Of a stretch of DNA of 64,000 nt, positions 20,901-29,192 are shown one piece after another; position 1 is the first letter of the stretch, and the number at the start of each line of letters is the position of its first letter. Under the pieces are notes generated by a model. That model saw only the letters and a program-made list of their open reading frames with translations. It searched no databases and was not told the origin of the DNA. The DNA lies in the NCBI GenBank assembly GCA_002928735.1, contig PERL01000001.1, positions 62,001 through 126,000 of the forward strand. The letters are read 5' to 3'. Both the position numbers and the translations under genes were made by a program. This stretch comes from Hyphomicrobium sp. (GTDB taxonomy: Bacteria > Pseudomonadota > Alphaproteobacteria > Rhizobiales > Hyphomicrobiaceae).

Positions 20901-21326
20901 GAATGGTGCCGAACGCTCCTCGACATGTATCGCGCCTGGGGCCGTAACCGGAACATGCAGGTATCCGAAACCGACCCCGATCCCGCAACTGGCCTTCCCC
21001 GCCTCGTCATCAGCGGCTTCGGCGCCGCCCGCGCGTTGGAAAATGAAAAAGGCCTGCACGTCCTCGAACGCGACGACCCAGATGGCGGCGCGGCCCGTGC
21101 CACCGCCCGCATCACCATCATTCCAGCACCCCTCGCCGACGTTCCACCCCACCGCATCCGCGCGGCCATGGAGCAAGCGCTCGCCGCCGCCGAACGATCC
21201 TCGGCCGTCGTCCGCCGCTATCGCGGCGACCCCTCACCCCTTGTCCGCGATCTCGTTTCAGGTTGGCGTAGTGGCCGCTACGACACCATTCTCGCCGGCA
21301 ATTTTGATTTGATCGCCGCCCGCTGA
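17964..21326 (+). CDS. Membrane-anchored ClpA/B-like AAA+ ATPase fused to a release-factor-like domain
   Basis: The 1120-residue protein starts at ATG 17964 with a hydrophobic anchor (about residues 1-22). A first P-loop module follows, with Walker A GETRVGKS (290-297) and a poor Walker B (IIWVVPD, 349-355). A second, full ClpA/B-type D2 module has GPTGTGKT (560-567), LLDEFEK (626-632), sensor 1 LTSNLGA and sensor 2 GARPLKR (769-775). Residues ~848-1120 resemble RF2: APGFW (885-889), VEWCRTLLDMYRAW (979-992), KGLHVLERDDPDGG (1029-1042) and a final VVRRYRGDPSPLVRDL...ILAGNFDLI. The SPF anticodon-like motif reads DDP, and the GGQ domain is absent. It is likely a membrane-bound remodelling ATPase; its client is unknown. 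The gene appears monocistronic. Confidence 0.85.
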   Translation: MVVLAYLLAMLAGALLMYLWLDASKADTSASVATEDAPSPDTAPVPAATADASLTDRIFALTTKLDEEMRIASTPAEFASKPGFSEVRAMLADPATPLKTVLDQVSSGNALFSCPALAALAERPDKDQAADTILADTEMLGGWPLHFTLKYLERLDDRRAAGAILGAVRDWWRDDLFHLNCIRQHFDELERLGDTPRIGDDLTGRPQEQLAAITDFLRRVRHPFAIALLEDLARTKAASIDRAYLQTLGRFWSDTEIAGLVEPYGWSEAMDAVMAKRSANGTPRALLVNGETRVGKSSLLKLLAKRLEPDGWTVFEAGSADLMAGQQFFGQLEARIQRCLEELSATKKIIWVVPDLMQLANSGTHQGQSSSILDQILPALNAGRIVVWTEASSAAATKLLRLRPSLKSTFEVLRLEPMEPEDALELAHQFAADLKDKTGVTFAPGTIDTAAAAARQYLGASNLPGSLIDLLRMSVVAVAKDPKAVIADRDIIATIAQVTGLPGSIIDGNERVDLAGVREYFSSRVIGQDEAVDAIVSRIAMLKAGLTDPGKPIGVFLFAGPTGTGKTELAKTLAEFLFSTPERMIRLDMSEFQTPESTVKILGSADMAGSDSLISLIRKQPFSVILLDEFEKAHPNVWDLFLQVFDDGRLTDQMGQVADFRYAIIILTSNLGATAHRGSRLGFAPGESAYTPDQVMQTISQTFRPEFQNRLDKIIVFRPLSRDLMRGILKKELARVLERRGFKDREWAVEWESSAMEFLLEKGFTPEMGARPLKRAIDQYLIAPLAAAIVEKRFPEGDQFVFVRSDGRAIQAEFVDPDADDETGTSPTLEHTNGEVPSLPAMILAAEGSDIEIAELEAQTEQLSDRLASPEWEALRLDLAERMAAPGFWSHPSRFETLARIALMDRVRAANETVDALKARMEKGAARSGRSSRELISRLALQIYLVGEGIRDAHETAPVELLLAVEPAFDRPGEKPASVEWCRTLLDMYRAWGRNRNMQVSETDPDPATGLPRLVISGFGAARALENEKGLHVLERDDPDGGAARATARITIIPAPLADVPPHRIRAAMEQALAAAERSSAVVRRYRGDPSPLVRDLVSGWRSGRYDTILAGNFDLIAAR

Positions 21327-21372
21327 CCCAACCGTCCAGCGGGTCGCATACATTTTCAAAAAGGTCATTTTT

Positions 21373-21819
21373 ATGGATCACACGTCGCCCGAAATTCGGG
21401 AATTATTCATGCGCGCGCACGAACTCTGGGGAACGGGACGCTTCGACGACTTCATGCAGATGATGCACGAGGATATCCTCTACATCGTCAACGTCGACGG
21501 CCAGCAAGTGCCCTACGCCATGAGCGCGGTAGGACGCGAAGACCTGCGCGACCGGTTCGAACTCCTTTTGCGCACCTTCAACGTCACGCACTTTGAGCTC
21601 TTAGGCGTCTACCCCGAACCGGAACACATCACCAGCCTTGTCCATGGCATCTATCATCACAAGGCCACCGGCGAGATCCTGGACATAAAGGTCCGCTTCC
21701 GCGCTTGGTTCATTCACGACAAAATCATAACTCGCCTCGAAGAGATCCACGACGCCCGCTACATCGAAGCCTTCGAGCGCTTCGTCTTTTTTATCGAAAG
21801 TGCAGCGCAGATCGATTGA
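21373..21819 (+). CDS. NTF2-like / SnoaL-type protein
   Basis: The 148-residue protein has the cone-shaped NTF2-like fold pattern: an N-terminal helix pair (IRELFMRAHELWGTGRFDDFMQMMHEDILYIVN, read in parts), AMSAVGREDLRDRFELLL, and strands near DIKVRFRAWFIHDKIITRLEEIHD. Members include polyketide cyclases, isomerases and stress proteins, so the fold alone does not set a function. Few polar pocket residues stand out. It starts 46 bases after the AAA+/release-factor-like gene on the same strand and may be co-transcribed with it. Confidence 0.75.
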   Translation: MDHTSPEIRELFMRAHELWGTGRFDDFMQMMHEDILYIVNVDGQQVPYAMSAVGREDLRDRFELLLRTFNVTHFELLGVYPEPEHITSLVHGIYHHKATGEILDIKVRFRAWFIHDKIITRLEEIHDARYIEAFERFVFFIESAAQID

Positions 21820-21829
21820 ACCCGTGCAG

Positions 21830-22870
21830 TCAGCGCGGCTTCCGGATCAAGCGATGCACAAACCGCAGTTTCTCGCGCGCCGCATCCGGAATGACGAACG
21901 GATAATAGTCCGCATGCCCCATACTACGGTTCATGCTGTTGAGCGCCAGCGTCAGCGGCACCCAGCGCTCCAATAGACTATCGAGCGTCTCTTCCGTGTA
22001 GACGTCGTATTTCTTGAACGGCCAGATTGACCCAAAGATGAGCCCGGCCGCCCGTGGCTCCATACCCTCGGCTTCCGCCGTATCGACGCTGTCGACCATG
22101 TGCAGATAGTGGGCCCAGGTCTCTGCCCAGTCCTCGAACGGATGCATGCTGGCATAGCCTGACACGTGACTGAACTGCCAGTCGGGTTTCGGGCCATACA
22201 TATGATGTTGGTGGAGGGCGGTATTGTAGTCGGCTCGCTCATCGCCAAACAGCGCCCGGAACTCATCGAACAGTCCCGCGTTCTCAACAAGCACATGCCA
22301 GTAGTAATGACCGCTCTCGTGTCTGAGATGCCCCAGCAGCGACCGGTAGGGTTCGTCGAACTGCTGCCGCTGGCGCTCGCGTTCGACGGCGTCCGCTTCC
22401 ATGACATTGATGTTGATGACCCCATCGAGATGGCCCGTCATCGAATTGCGCGTGAAATCGAAAATCAGCCGGCCCGGCGGCGCCGGACTCGTGTCCGTCG
22501 TCAAACCGAATCTAAGCAACGAGTAAACGAGCCGCTTTTTCGCCCGTTCCAGCTCTTGCCAAGCCGCAAGATTTCCCGGCTCCGACAAATTCGGGATAGT
22601 GCGATTGAGATCGCACGCCACGCAAAACATATTCGGGTCGTCGTTCCGCGTCAGCCAGTTGCACGCGCCATGGACCGCGTTGTTGCAATATCGCAGGACC
22701 TCGGACTTGTCCCCCGACACCCGCCGGTACAGCCCCGGCTCCTTCTCCGCCTTAAGCGCAATCACCGCCAGCGTATCGGGATCGAAACCCAACGCATGGC
22801 CGCACTTCACGCACTGGACGTTCTTGAAGTAGACCTTAGTGCCGCAGTGGGTGCAGGAAAAATTTCGCAT
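21830..22870 (-). CDS. Putative zinc-binding metallopeptidase with N-terminal zinc ribbon
   Basis: I chose ATG 22870 (MRNFSCTHCG) because an AGGGA site precedes it; ATG 22888 is also in frame. The 346-residue protein starts with a CxxC...CxxC zinc ribbon (FSCTHCG, VQCVKCGH). A second cysteine set follows (HGACNWL and FCVACDLN). The peptidase motif is HESGHYYWHVLV, an HExxH site. This matches the family annotated as putative zinc-binding metallopeptidase (PF15887 type). The function is unproven. It is convergent with the NTF2-like gene and divergent from the transglutaminase operon. Confidence 0.85.
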   Translation of the reverse strand: MRNFSCTHCGTKVYFKNVQCVKCGHALGFDPDTLAVIALKAEKEPGLYRRVSGDKSEVLRYCNNAVHGACNWLTRNDDPNMFCVACDLNRTIPNLSEPGNLAAWQELERAKKRLVYSLLRFGLTTDTSPAPPGRLIFDFTRNSMTGHLDGVININVMEADAVERERQRQQFDEPYRSLLGHLRHESGHYYWHVLVENAGLFDEFRALFGDERADYNTALHQHHMYGPKPDWQFSHVSGYASMHPFEDWAETWAHYLHMVDSVDTAEAEGMEPRAAGLIFGSIWPFKKYDVYTEETLDSLLERWVPLTLALNSMNRSMGHADYYPFVIPDAAREKLRFVHRLIRKPR

Positions 22871-23173
22871 CGGTCCCTGAGCTTGCATCCATCAGGCGGG
22901 TCGGTCGGAGGATTAGGCCACTTCGGGCGCAAGTGGTCAATCTTCAAGCACGATCGTCAGCCCCTGTCGCGCGGCGTATGGTCAGGGCGGCGCGTTTGCA
23001 TCAAACACAGTCAAAGGTTCGCCGCACTTCGTGGCGTTTGCCCATCAGTTAATCACATTTGCCAGTTCCACGGCCAATGCGTCAGCGCCACGCTTGTTCC
23101 CATGAACCGAAGCCGGTAACCCGGAAATACGCAACACAGCGCCGCCTTCCGCGCCAAGGATAAGACCACGCCC
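22871..23173. other. Intergenic region between the zinc peptidase and the transglutaminase operon
   Basis: About 300 bases with no gene. An 8-bp inverted repeat with one G-U pair (22916-22923 with 22931-22938, 7-nt loop) lies 46 bases before the zinc-peptidase start. It could be an operator or a 5' leader hairpin. Nothing else stands out. Confidence 0.35.
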
Positions 23174-26100
23174 ATGACGTTGCACGTCGCTCTGACCCAC
23201 GAGACGACCTACCGTTACGACCGCTCCATCAGCATGGGCCCCCAGATCATCCGGCTGCGGCCCGCCCCGCATTCTCGCACACCGATCCTGAGCTATTCGC
23301 TCACCCTTGAACCCAAGGTCCACTTCCTCAACTGGCAGCAAGACCCGTTCGGCAACTTCCTCGGCCGCGTCGTCATGCCGGAGAAAACCGACATCTTCTC
23401 CGTCAAGGTCGACCTCGTCGCCGACATGGCCGTAATCAACCCGTTCGACTTCTTCGTTGCCGAAGAAGCCAGCGAGTTTCCCTTTGCCTACGACGAGATC
23501 CTGCGTCAGGAACTGCTGCCCTATCTGGTCCCCGAGAAGACCGGCCCGCATCTCCAGAAGTATCTGGCTGGCATCAGCCGCAAACCCAAAGTCACCATCG
23601 ACTTCCTGTGCGATTTGAACCGGCAGCTCAACAAAGACATCCAGTATTTCATCCGCATGGAACCCGGCGTGCAGACGCCGGAAGAAACGCTTGGTACGGC
23701 CGGCGGGTCCTGCCGCGACAGCGCTTGGCTGCTTGTCCAGATCCTGCGCAACTTGGGCCTCGCCGCCCGCTTCGTATCGGGCTATCTGATTCAGCTTACC
23801 CCCGACGTCAAATCCCTCGACGGCCCCACCGGCACCGATGTCGATTTCACCGATCTGCACGCCTGGGCGGAAGTCTATCTTCCCGGCGCCGGCTGGATCG
23901 GTCTCGACGCCACCTCCGGCCTGCTAACCGGCGAAGGCCACATTCCGCTCGCCGCCACGCCGCACCCCACGAGCGCCGCACCCATTTCCGGCGCGCACGA
24001 AAAGGCCGAAGTCACCTTTGCCTTCAACATGGGCGTCACGCGCATCCGCGAAACGCCGCGTGTCACCAAACCCTACAGCGACGAAACCTGGAATGAGATC
24101 CTCAAAGTCGGCCACGCCGTCGATGAGCGCCTCATCAATGGAGATGTCCGCCTTAGCATGGGCGGCGAGCCGACGTTTATCGCCGCCGACGACATGGACG
24201 GCGATGAATGGAACACCGCCGCAGTCGGTCCCAACAAACGCCGCTACGCCGAAACCTTGATTCGCCGCCTCGAAAAGCGCTTCGCGCCCGGGGGGCTCCT
24301 GCATTACGGCCAAGGCAAGTGGTATCCTGGCGAACAGCTCCCCCGCTGGGCCTTCGCCCTCTACTGGCGCACCGACGGCCAGCCCCTGTGGACCGACCAG
24401 TCCCTCATCGCCCGCGAAAGCGCCAACGATAACGCGACGATCACCGACGCCTCCCGCTTCACCGAAAAACTCTGCGACACACTCGGCCTTCCCACCGACA
24501 GCGCCATTCCAGCCTACGAAGACGCCGCCCACTTCGTGCTCGTCGAACAGAAGCTCCCGGTCGGCATCACGCCTGAAAAGAACAAGCTCGATGATCCCGC
24601 CGAACGCGAACGCCTTGTCCGCGTCTTCGATCGCGGCGTTACCGCACCCGCCAGTTACGTGCTCCCCATCCAAGTCTCGCAGACGCACGATCGCGGCCGC
24701 CGTTGGGTAACAGAACGGTGGGCACTCCGCCGCGAAAAGCTCTTCCTCGTCCCGGGCGACTCGCCTGCTGGCTTCCGCTTACCTTTAGGCTCCCTGCCCG
24801 TCGTCGCGCCGACGATCCAATACCCGCACGTTCTCCCGCGCGATCCCTTCGCCCCCGCCCCGCCGCTGCCGCAGCGCGAAACCCTTCTCCAGCAGCGCCG
24901 CACGGTTACTCTTGATGCCCCGCCATTGCCGCCCTCAGGCATCAGCGAGATTTCGGGTTCCGTCCGGACCGCCATGGCGGTCGAGCCGCGCAACGGCCGC
25001 ATCTGCGTTTTCATGCCTCCGCTCGAAGACGCCGAAGACTACGCCGCCCTTGTCGCCGCCATCGAAGAAACCGCACGCGCCACCAAAACGCCCGTTCACA
25101 TTGAAGGCTATTCCCCGCCACACGATCCGCGCCTCAACGTCGTCAAGGTCACGCCCGATCCCGGCGTCATCGAAGTCAACGTCCAACCCGCCGTCCGCTG
25201 GGAAGAAGCCGTCGACATCACGACCACGTTGTATGAGGAAGCTCACCTTACGCGCCTGTCGACCGAAAAATTCATGCTCGACGGCCGCCACACCGGCACC
25301 GGCGGCGGCAACCACATCGTGCTCGGCGGCCTGACACCCGCCGACAGCCCGTTCCTGCGCCGTCCCGATCTTCTCGCCTCCATCATCGCCTACTGGCAAA
25401 ACCACCCCTCGCTCTCGTTCCTCTTCTCCGGCCTCTTCATCGGTCCGACATCGCAAGCCCCGCGCGTCGACGAAGCCCGTCACGAGAGCCTCTACGAACT
25501 CGAAATCGCGCTTGGCGAAATCCCCGATCCTGGCGCCGGCTCCGTCCCGCCCTGGCTCGTCGACCGCATCCTGCGCAACCTGCTCATCGATGTGACGGGC
25601 AACACGCATCGCGCCGAAATCTGCATCGACAAACTCTATTCGCCCGACAGCTCCACCGGACGCCTCGGCCTCGTCGAATTCCGCTCCTTCGAAATGCCGC
25701 CGCACGCGCGCATGAGCCTCGCGCAGCAACTGCTGCTCCGCGCCCTCATCGTCCGCTTCTGGGAGCGCCCCTACCGCCAGAAGCTCGTCCGCTGGGGCAC
25801 CGCGTTGCATGACCGCTTCATGCTCCCGCACTACATTTGGTCCGACTTCGCCACCGTCATCGACGATCTCAAGGCCCATGGCCTGCCTGTCGAACTGGAT
25901 TGGTTCCGCCCGCACCACGATTTCCGCTTCCCCAAACTGGGATCTATCGCCGCTTTCGATGTCGAACTGGAACTGCGCCAAGCCCTCGAGCCCTGGCATG
26001 TGCTAGGCGAGGAAGGCGTCCCAGGAGGCACCGCCCGCTATGTCGATAGCTCGCTTGAGCGTGTCGAGGTCAAGGTGCGTGGGCTGACGGGCAACCGCTT

Positions 26101-26470
26101 CGTCATCACCTGCAACGGCCGCACGATCCCGCTGAACCCAACCGGCGCCCACGGCGAGGCCGTCTGCGGCGTCCGCTATCGCGCCTGGTGGCCCCCCTCC
26201 GCCTTGCACCCAACCATCCCGACACACGTGCCGCTCGTGTTCGACATCGTCGACACCTGGTCCGGCCGTTCCATCTCCGGCTGCCGTTATCACGTCTCCC
26301 ACCCCGGTGGACGCAGCTTCGAGACCTTCCCCGTCAACGCTTATGAAGCCGAAGGCCGCCGCCTCGCCCGCTTTGAGGATACCGGCCACACCGCGGGGAT
26401 GATGCAACCGAGCCCACCCCTCACCAATCCAGAGTACCCCTGCACCCTCGACCTGCGCCGCCGGCCCTGA
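23174..26470 (+). CDS. Transglutaminase-like protein with DUF2126 domain
   Basis: The 1098-residue protein opens with the bacterial transglutaminase-like N-terminal beta domain (HETTYRYDRSISMGPQIIRLRP). The papain-like core has the catalytic triad C180 (GGSCRDSAW), H229 (DLHAWAEVY) and D245 (GLDATSG). Residues ~300-1098 form DUF2126, with SMGGEPTFI, HYGQGKWYPGEQLPRW and a long conserved body (NHIVLGG, PSLSFLFSGLFIGPTSQAPR). It heads a three-gene set with an ATP-grasp/alpha-E protein and a second transglutaminase. Comparative genomics has proposed that such sets make and modify peptide-like products. No signal peptide is visible, so it is probably cytoplasmic. The catalytic residues are intact. 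Confidence 0.93.
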   Translation: MTLHVALTHETTYRYDRSISMGPQIIRLRPAPHSRTPILSYSLTLEPKVHFLNWQQDPFGNFLGRVVMPEKTDIFSVKVDLVADMAVINPFDFFVAEEASEFPFAYDEILRQELLPYLVPEKTGPHLQKYLAGISRKPKVTIDFLCDLNRQLNKDIQYFIRMEPGVQTPEETLGTAGGSCRDSAWLLVQILRNLGLAARFVSGYLIQLTPDVKSLDGPTGTDVDFTDLHAWAEVYLPGAGWIGLDATSGLLTGEGHIPLAATPHPTSAAPISGAHEKAEVTFAFNMGVTRIRETPRVTKPYSDETWNEILKVGHAVDERLINGDVRLSMGGEPTFIAADDMDGDEWNTAAVGPNKRRYAETLIRRLEKRFAPGGLLHYGQGKWYPGEQLPRWAFALYWRTDGQPLWTDQSLIARESANDNATITDASRFTEKLCDTLGLPTDSAIPAYEDAAHFVLVEQKLPVGITPEKNKLDDPAERERLVRVFDRGVTAPASYVLPIQVSQTHDRGRRWVTERWALRREKLFLVPGDSPAGFRLPLGSLPVVAPTIQYPHVLPRDPFAPAPPLPQRETLLQQRRTVTLDAPPLPPSGISEISGSVRTAMAVEPRNGRICVFMPPLEDAEDYAALVAAIEETARATKTPVHIEGYSPPHDPRLNVVKVTPDPGVIEVNVQPAVRWEEAVDITTTLYEEAHLTRLSTEKFMLDGRHTGTGGGNHIVLGGLTPADSPFLRRPDLLASIIAYWQNHPSLSFLFSGLFIGPTSQAPRVDEARHESLYELEIALGEIPDPGAGSVPPWLVDRILRNLLIDVTGNTHRAEICIDKLYSPDSSTGRLGLVEFRSFEMPPHARMSLAQQLLLRALIVRFWERPYRQKLVRWGTALHDRFMLPHYIWSDFATVIDDLKAHGLPVELDWFRPHHDFRFPKLGSIAAFDVELELRQALEPWHVLGEEGVPGGTARYVDSSLERVEVKVRGLTGNRFVITCNGRTIPLNPTGAHGEAVCGVRYRAWWPPSALHPTIPTHVPLVFDIVDTWSGRSISGCRYHVSHPGGRSFETFPVNAYEAEGRRLARFEDTGHTAGMMQPSPPLTNPEYPCTLDLRRRP

Positions 26471-26603
26471 CCACCCCTATTTACCTCGCCGGGACCGCGA
26501 AGGTTGCGGGCGTGCCGATTCGGACGGATAGTCGGATCCAGCGCTCCGTTCTGGGGAGGATGGTGCGCGCCAAGAAGGGTACGAGGGGCAAGGCCTTACA
26601 AAA

Positions 26604-29192
26604 ATGAACAACACGGCCCCGTCCAAAGCGGGCCTCCAGGGGAGATTAATCGGCAGCTACCGGTGCGCCGCCGGGGCTGGCTACGATGAACTCCTGGACG
26701 CCCACGGCAAACCGCGCCCGCACTGGCGCGCGCTTCTGGATGGTCTAGATGACCTGTCGGAGGCCGATCGGGCTGCCCGTGCCGTCCGCCTCGACCGACG
26801 CGTCCGCGATACCGGCATCGCCTACGATATCTTTTCCGATCCCCGCAAACCCAACCAGCGCTGGCAGCTCGACCTCTCCCCGCTGATGATCTCGGCCGCC
26901 GAATGGCATTGGCTGGAGGAGGCCCTCACACAGCGCGCACGCCTCTCCGACGCCATTCTCACAGACCTCTACGGCCCCCAGAATTTGATGCGCGAAGGCC
27001 TGCTGCCACCCGAACTCGTTTTCTCCGACACCGCCTTCATCCGCCCCGCACAGGGCGTGCTCCCTGAAGCCGGCGGCCTGCAGTTCTATGCCGCCGACCT
27101 CGCCCGCGGCGATGACGGCCAGTGGCGCATCATCGACAACCACACCGAAACGCTGGCCGGCATCGGCTTCGCGCTCGCCAACCGCGTCGTCCACACCCAC
27201 ATCACCGGCGACCTATTCAAGCAGGTGAATGGCGTCCGCCTCGCCCCCTTCTTCAACAACGTGCAGTCGACACTCACGACCCACAGCGGCCGCGAAAACG
27301 CGCGCATTGCTCTCCTCACGCCCGGCCCGCTACACGAAGACTATTTTTCGCACGCCTACATCGCCCGCTATCTCGGCTACCTCCTCGTCGAGGGCTCAGA
27401 CCTGCGCACCAAAGGCAATCAGGTCTATCTGAAAACGCTGGAAGGCCTGAAGGAGATCGACCTCATCGTCCGCTGCGTCGATGGCCGCTCTAGCGATCCC
27501 CTCGAACTCGATCCCGGCGGCTTCGACGGCCCCGCCGGACTCATGCGCGTTTGGCGCCGCCAGCCGCGCCTCATCGTCAACGCCATCGGCTCCGCCCTCG
27601 TCCAGAACCGCGCCATCGGCTGCTACCTTCCGCAAATCTGCGAACGCCTGCTCGGCGAAGAACTCCGCCTCCCCGACGCCCGCCGCTATTGGCTAGGCGA
27701 CACCGCCTCCCGCGCGCATGTGCTGGCCAACCTCGATGGCCTCGTCGTGCGCAAAGCCCAGGAAGGCACCGGTCGCCCCGGTCAGGCTGCCCTCGGCCAA
27801 GACACCCGCGCGCTCTCCGAGGCCGACCGCGAAGTCTTGAAGCGCGAAATCAAGCTTCACGGCGCCCGCCTTGTCGCCGAGGAAAAAATCGGCTTCAGCC
27901 ACGCCCCCATCGTCACACGCGACGGACTCGACTCGCGCCCCTTCGCGGTCCGCTTCTTCGTCGCCCGCACGCCGGCCGGTTATCAGGCCATGCCCGGCGG
28001 CCTCGCGATGACCGTCGATCCCGATCGCGCCGTCGCCCTCTCCGCCCCCGACGGCCACACCCGCGACGTCTGGGTCGTGTCCGACGACGAGCAGGCTCCC
28101 CACGTCAGCCTCTGGCGGCCCACACTGGAAACCGCCCGCGTCGAACGCTCCCAGCGTGTCATCCAAAGCCGCGTCGCCGACGATCTCTTCTGGCTCGGCC
28201 GCTACAGTGAACGCGCCGACTGGACCATGCGCGTGATACGCGGCGCGCTTCGCCGCGTCGAGGAAGACGGCGGCCCCGCTACCGGCCGCCAAGCCGCCCG
28301 CAAATGTCTCGACGTGCTGCTTTCAAAATCCGACCGCTCCACCGCCGCACCCAGCCGCGCCGGCACCGGCGACATCGAGATCGAAAAACTCTGCACCGAT
28401 CTCATCAGCGCCTCCACTGGCCACCGCACGCTCGAAAACACCTTCGAAGGCCTCTATCGCGTCGCCCACCTCGCCCGCGACCGCCTCTCACTCGAAGCCT
28501 GGCAGACGCTGTCCCGCTTCCGTCCCGGCGACACCTGGGTCACGACGCTTGCCTCCGCCCCGCCCGTCGCCGTCCTCGATCTGCTCGACGAAGGCCTCGC
28601 CTCGCTCGCCGCCTTCAACGGCCTCATGCACGAAAACATGACCCGCAACCACGGCTGGTCGTTCCTCGACATGGGCCGCCGCCTGGAACGCGCCTACAAT
28701 CTCAGCGAAGCGATCCTGACGCTCTTCATCCCTGTCCCCGATGCGGAAGAGGAAACCGCGAGCCTCCTATTGCTTCTCGAACTCGCCGACAGCTTCATCA
28801 CCTACCGCTCGCGTTACCGCCTCGACCCGATGCTGCCGCTCGTCCTCGATCTGCTGCTGCTCGATGAAACCAACCCGCGCAGCCTCGCCTATCAGTTGGC
28901 AGCCCTCGCCCGCCGCCTCGAACGCCTCCCTGGCGGCAAGCAGTCCACCACGCTCCCCGAGGACCGCCGCCTGATCCTGGCGCTTCTCACCGCCATCCGT
29001 TTGGCTGACGTCGAGAGCATGGCCCGCGAACCCAATGGCGCCACGCTCGAACGCACCATGCTCGAACAGATCCAGATGCTTCCGGCCCTGTCCAACGCCA
29101 TATCGCGCCATTACTTCAACCTCACGGAAGACGCCCCTCACCGCGTCCACACCCGCATCGAGCCGCAAGGTCGCTCCGAGCAAAGCCCATGA
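26604..29192 (+). CDS. Circularly permuted ATP-grasp protein fused to alpha-E domain
   Basis: This 862-residue fusion covers two proteins that are separate in many bacteria. The first ~480 residues are a circularly permuted type 2 ATP-grasp (DUF404/DUF407): IDNHTETLAGIGFALANR, HEDYFSHAYIARYLGYLLVEGSDL, LVRKAQEGTGRPG and DSRPFAVRFFVARTPAGYQAMPGG. From ~522 the alpha-E domain begins with DDLFWLGRYSERADWTMRVIR, and it is helical to the end (HENMTRNHGWSFLDMGRRLERA). ATP-grasp enzymes join a carboxylate to an amine with ATP, so a peptide-bond-forming role is likely. It overlaps the next gene by 4 bases, so coupling is strong. Confidence 0.93.
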   Translation: MNNTAPSKAGLQGRLIGSYRCAAGAGYDELLDAHGKPRPHWRALLDGLDDLSEADRAARAVRLDRRVRDTGIAYDIFSDPRKPNQRWQLDLSPLMISAAEWHWLEEALTQRARLSDAILTDLYGPQNLMREGLLPPELVFSDTAFIRPAQGVLPEAGGLQFYAADLARGDDGQWRIIDNHTETLAGIGFALANRVVHTHITGDLFKQVNGVRLAPFFNNVQSTLTTHSGRENARIALLTPGPLHEDYFSHAYIARYLGYLLVEGSDLRTKGNQVYLKTLEGLKEIDLIVRCVDGRSSDPLELDPGGFDGPAGLMRVWRRQPRLIVNAIGSALVQNRAIGCYLPQICERLLGEELRLPDARRYWLGDTASRAHVLANLDGLVVRKAQEGTGRPGQAALGQDTRALSEADREVLKREIKLHGARLVAEEKIGFSHAPIVTRDGLDSRPFAVRFFVARTPAGYQAMPGGLAMTVDPDRAVALSAPDGHTRDVWVVSDDEQAPHVSLWRPTLETARVERSQRVIQSRVADDLFWLGRYSERADWTMRVIRGALRRVEEDGGPATGRQAARKCLDVLLSKSDRSTAAPSRAGTGDIEIEKLCTDLISASTGHRTLENTFEGLYRVAHLARDRLSLEAWQTLSRFRPGDTWVTTLASAPPVAVLDLLDEGLASLAAFNGLMHENMTRNHGWSFLDMGRRLERAYNLSEAILTLFIPVPDAEEETASLLLLLELADSFITYRSRYRLDPMLPLVLDLLLLDETNPRSLAYQLAALARRLERLPGGKQSTTLPEDRRLILALLTAIRLADVESMAREPNGATLERTMLEQIQMLPALSNAISRHYFNLTEDAPHRVHTRIEPQGRSEQSP

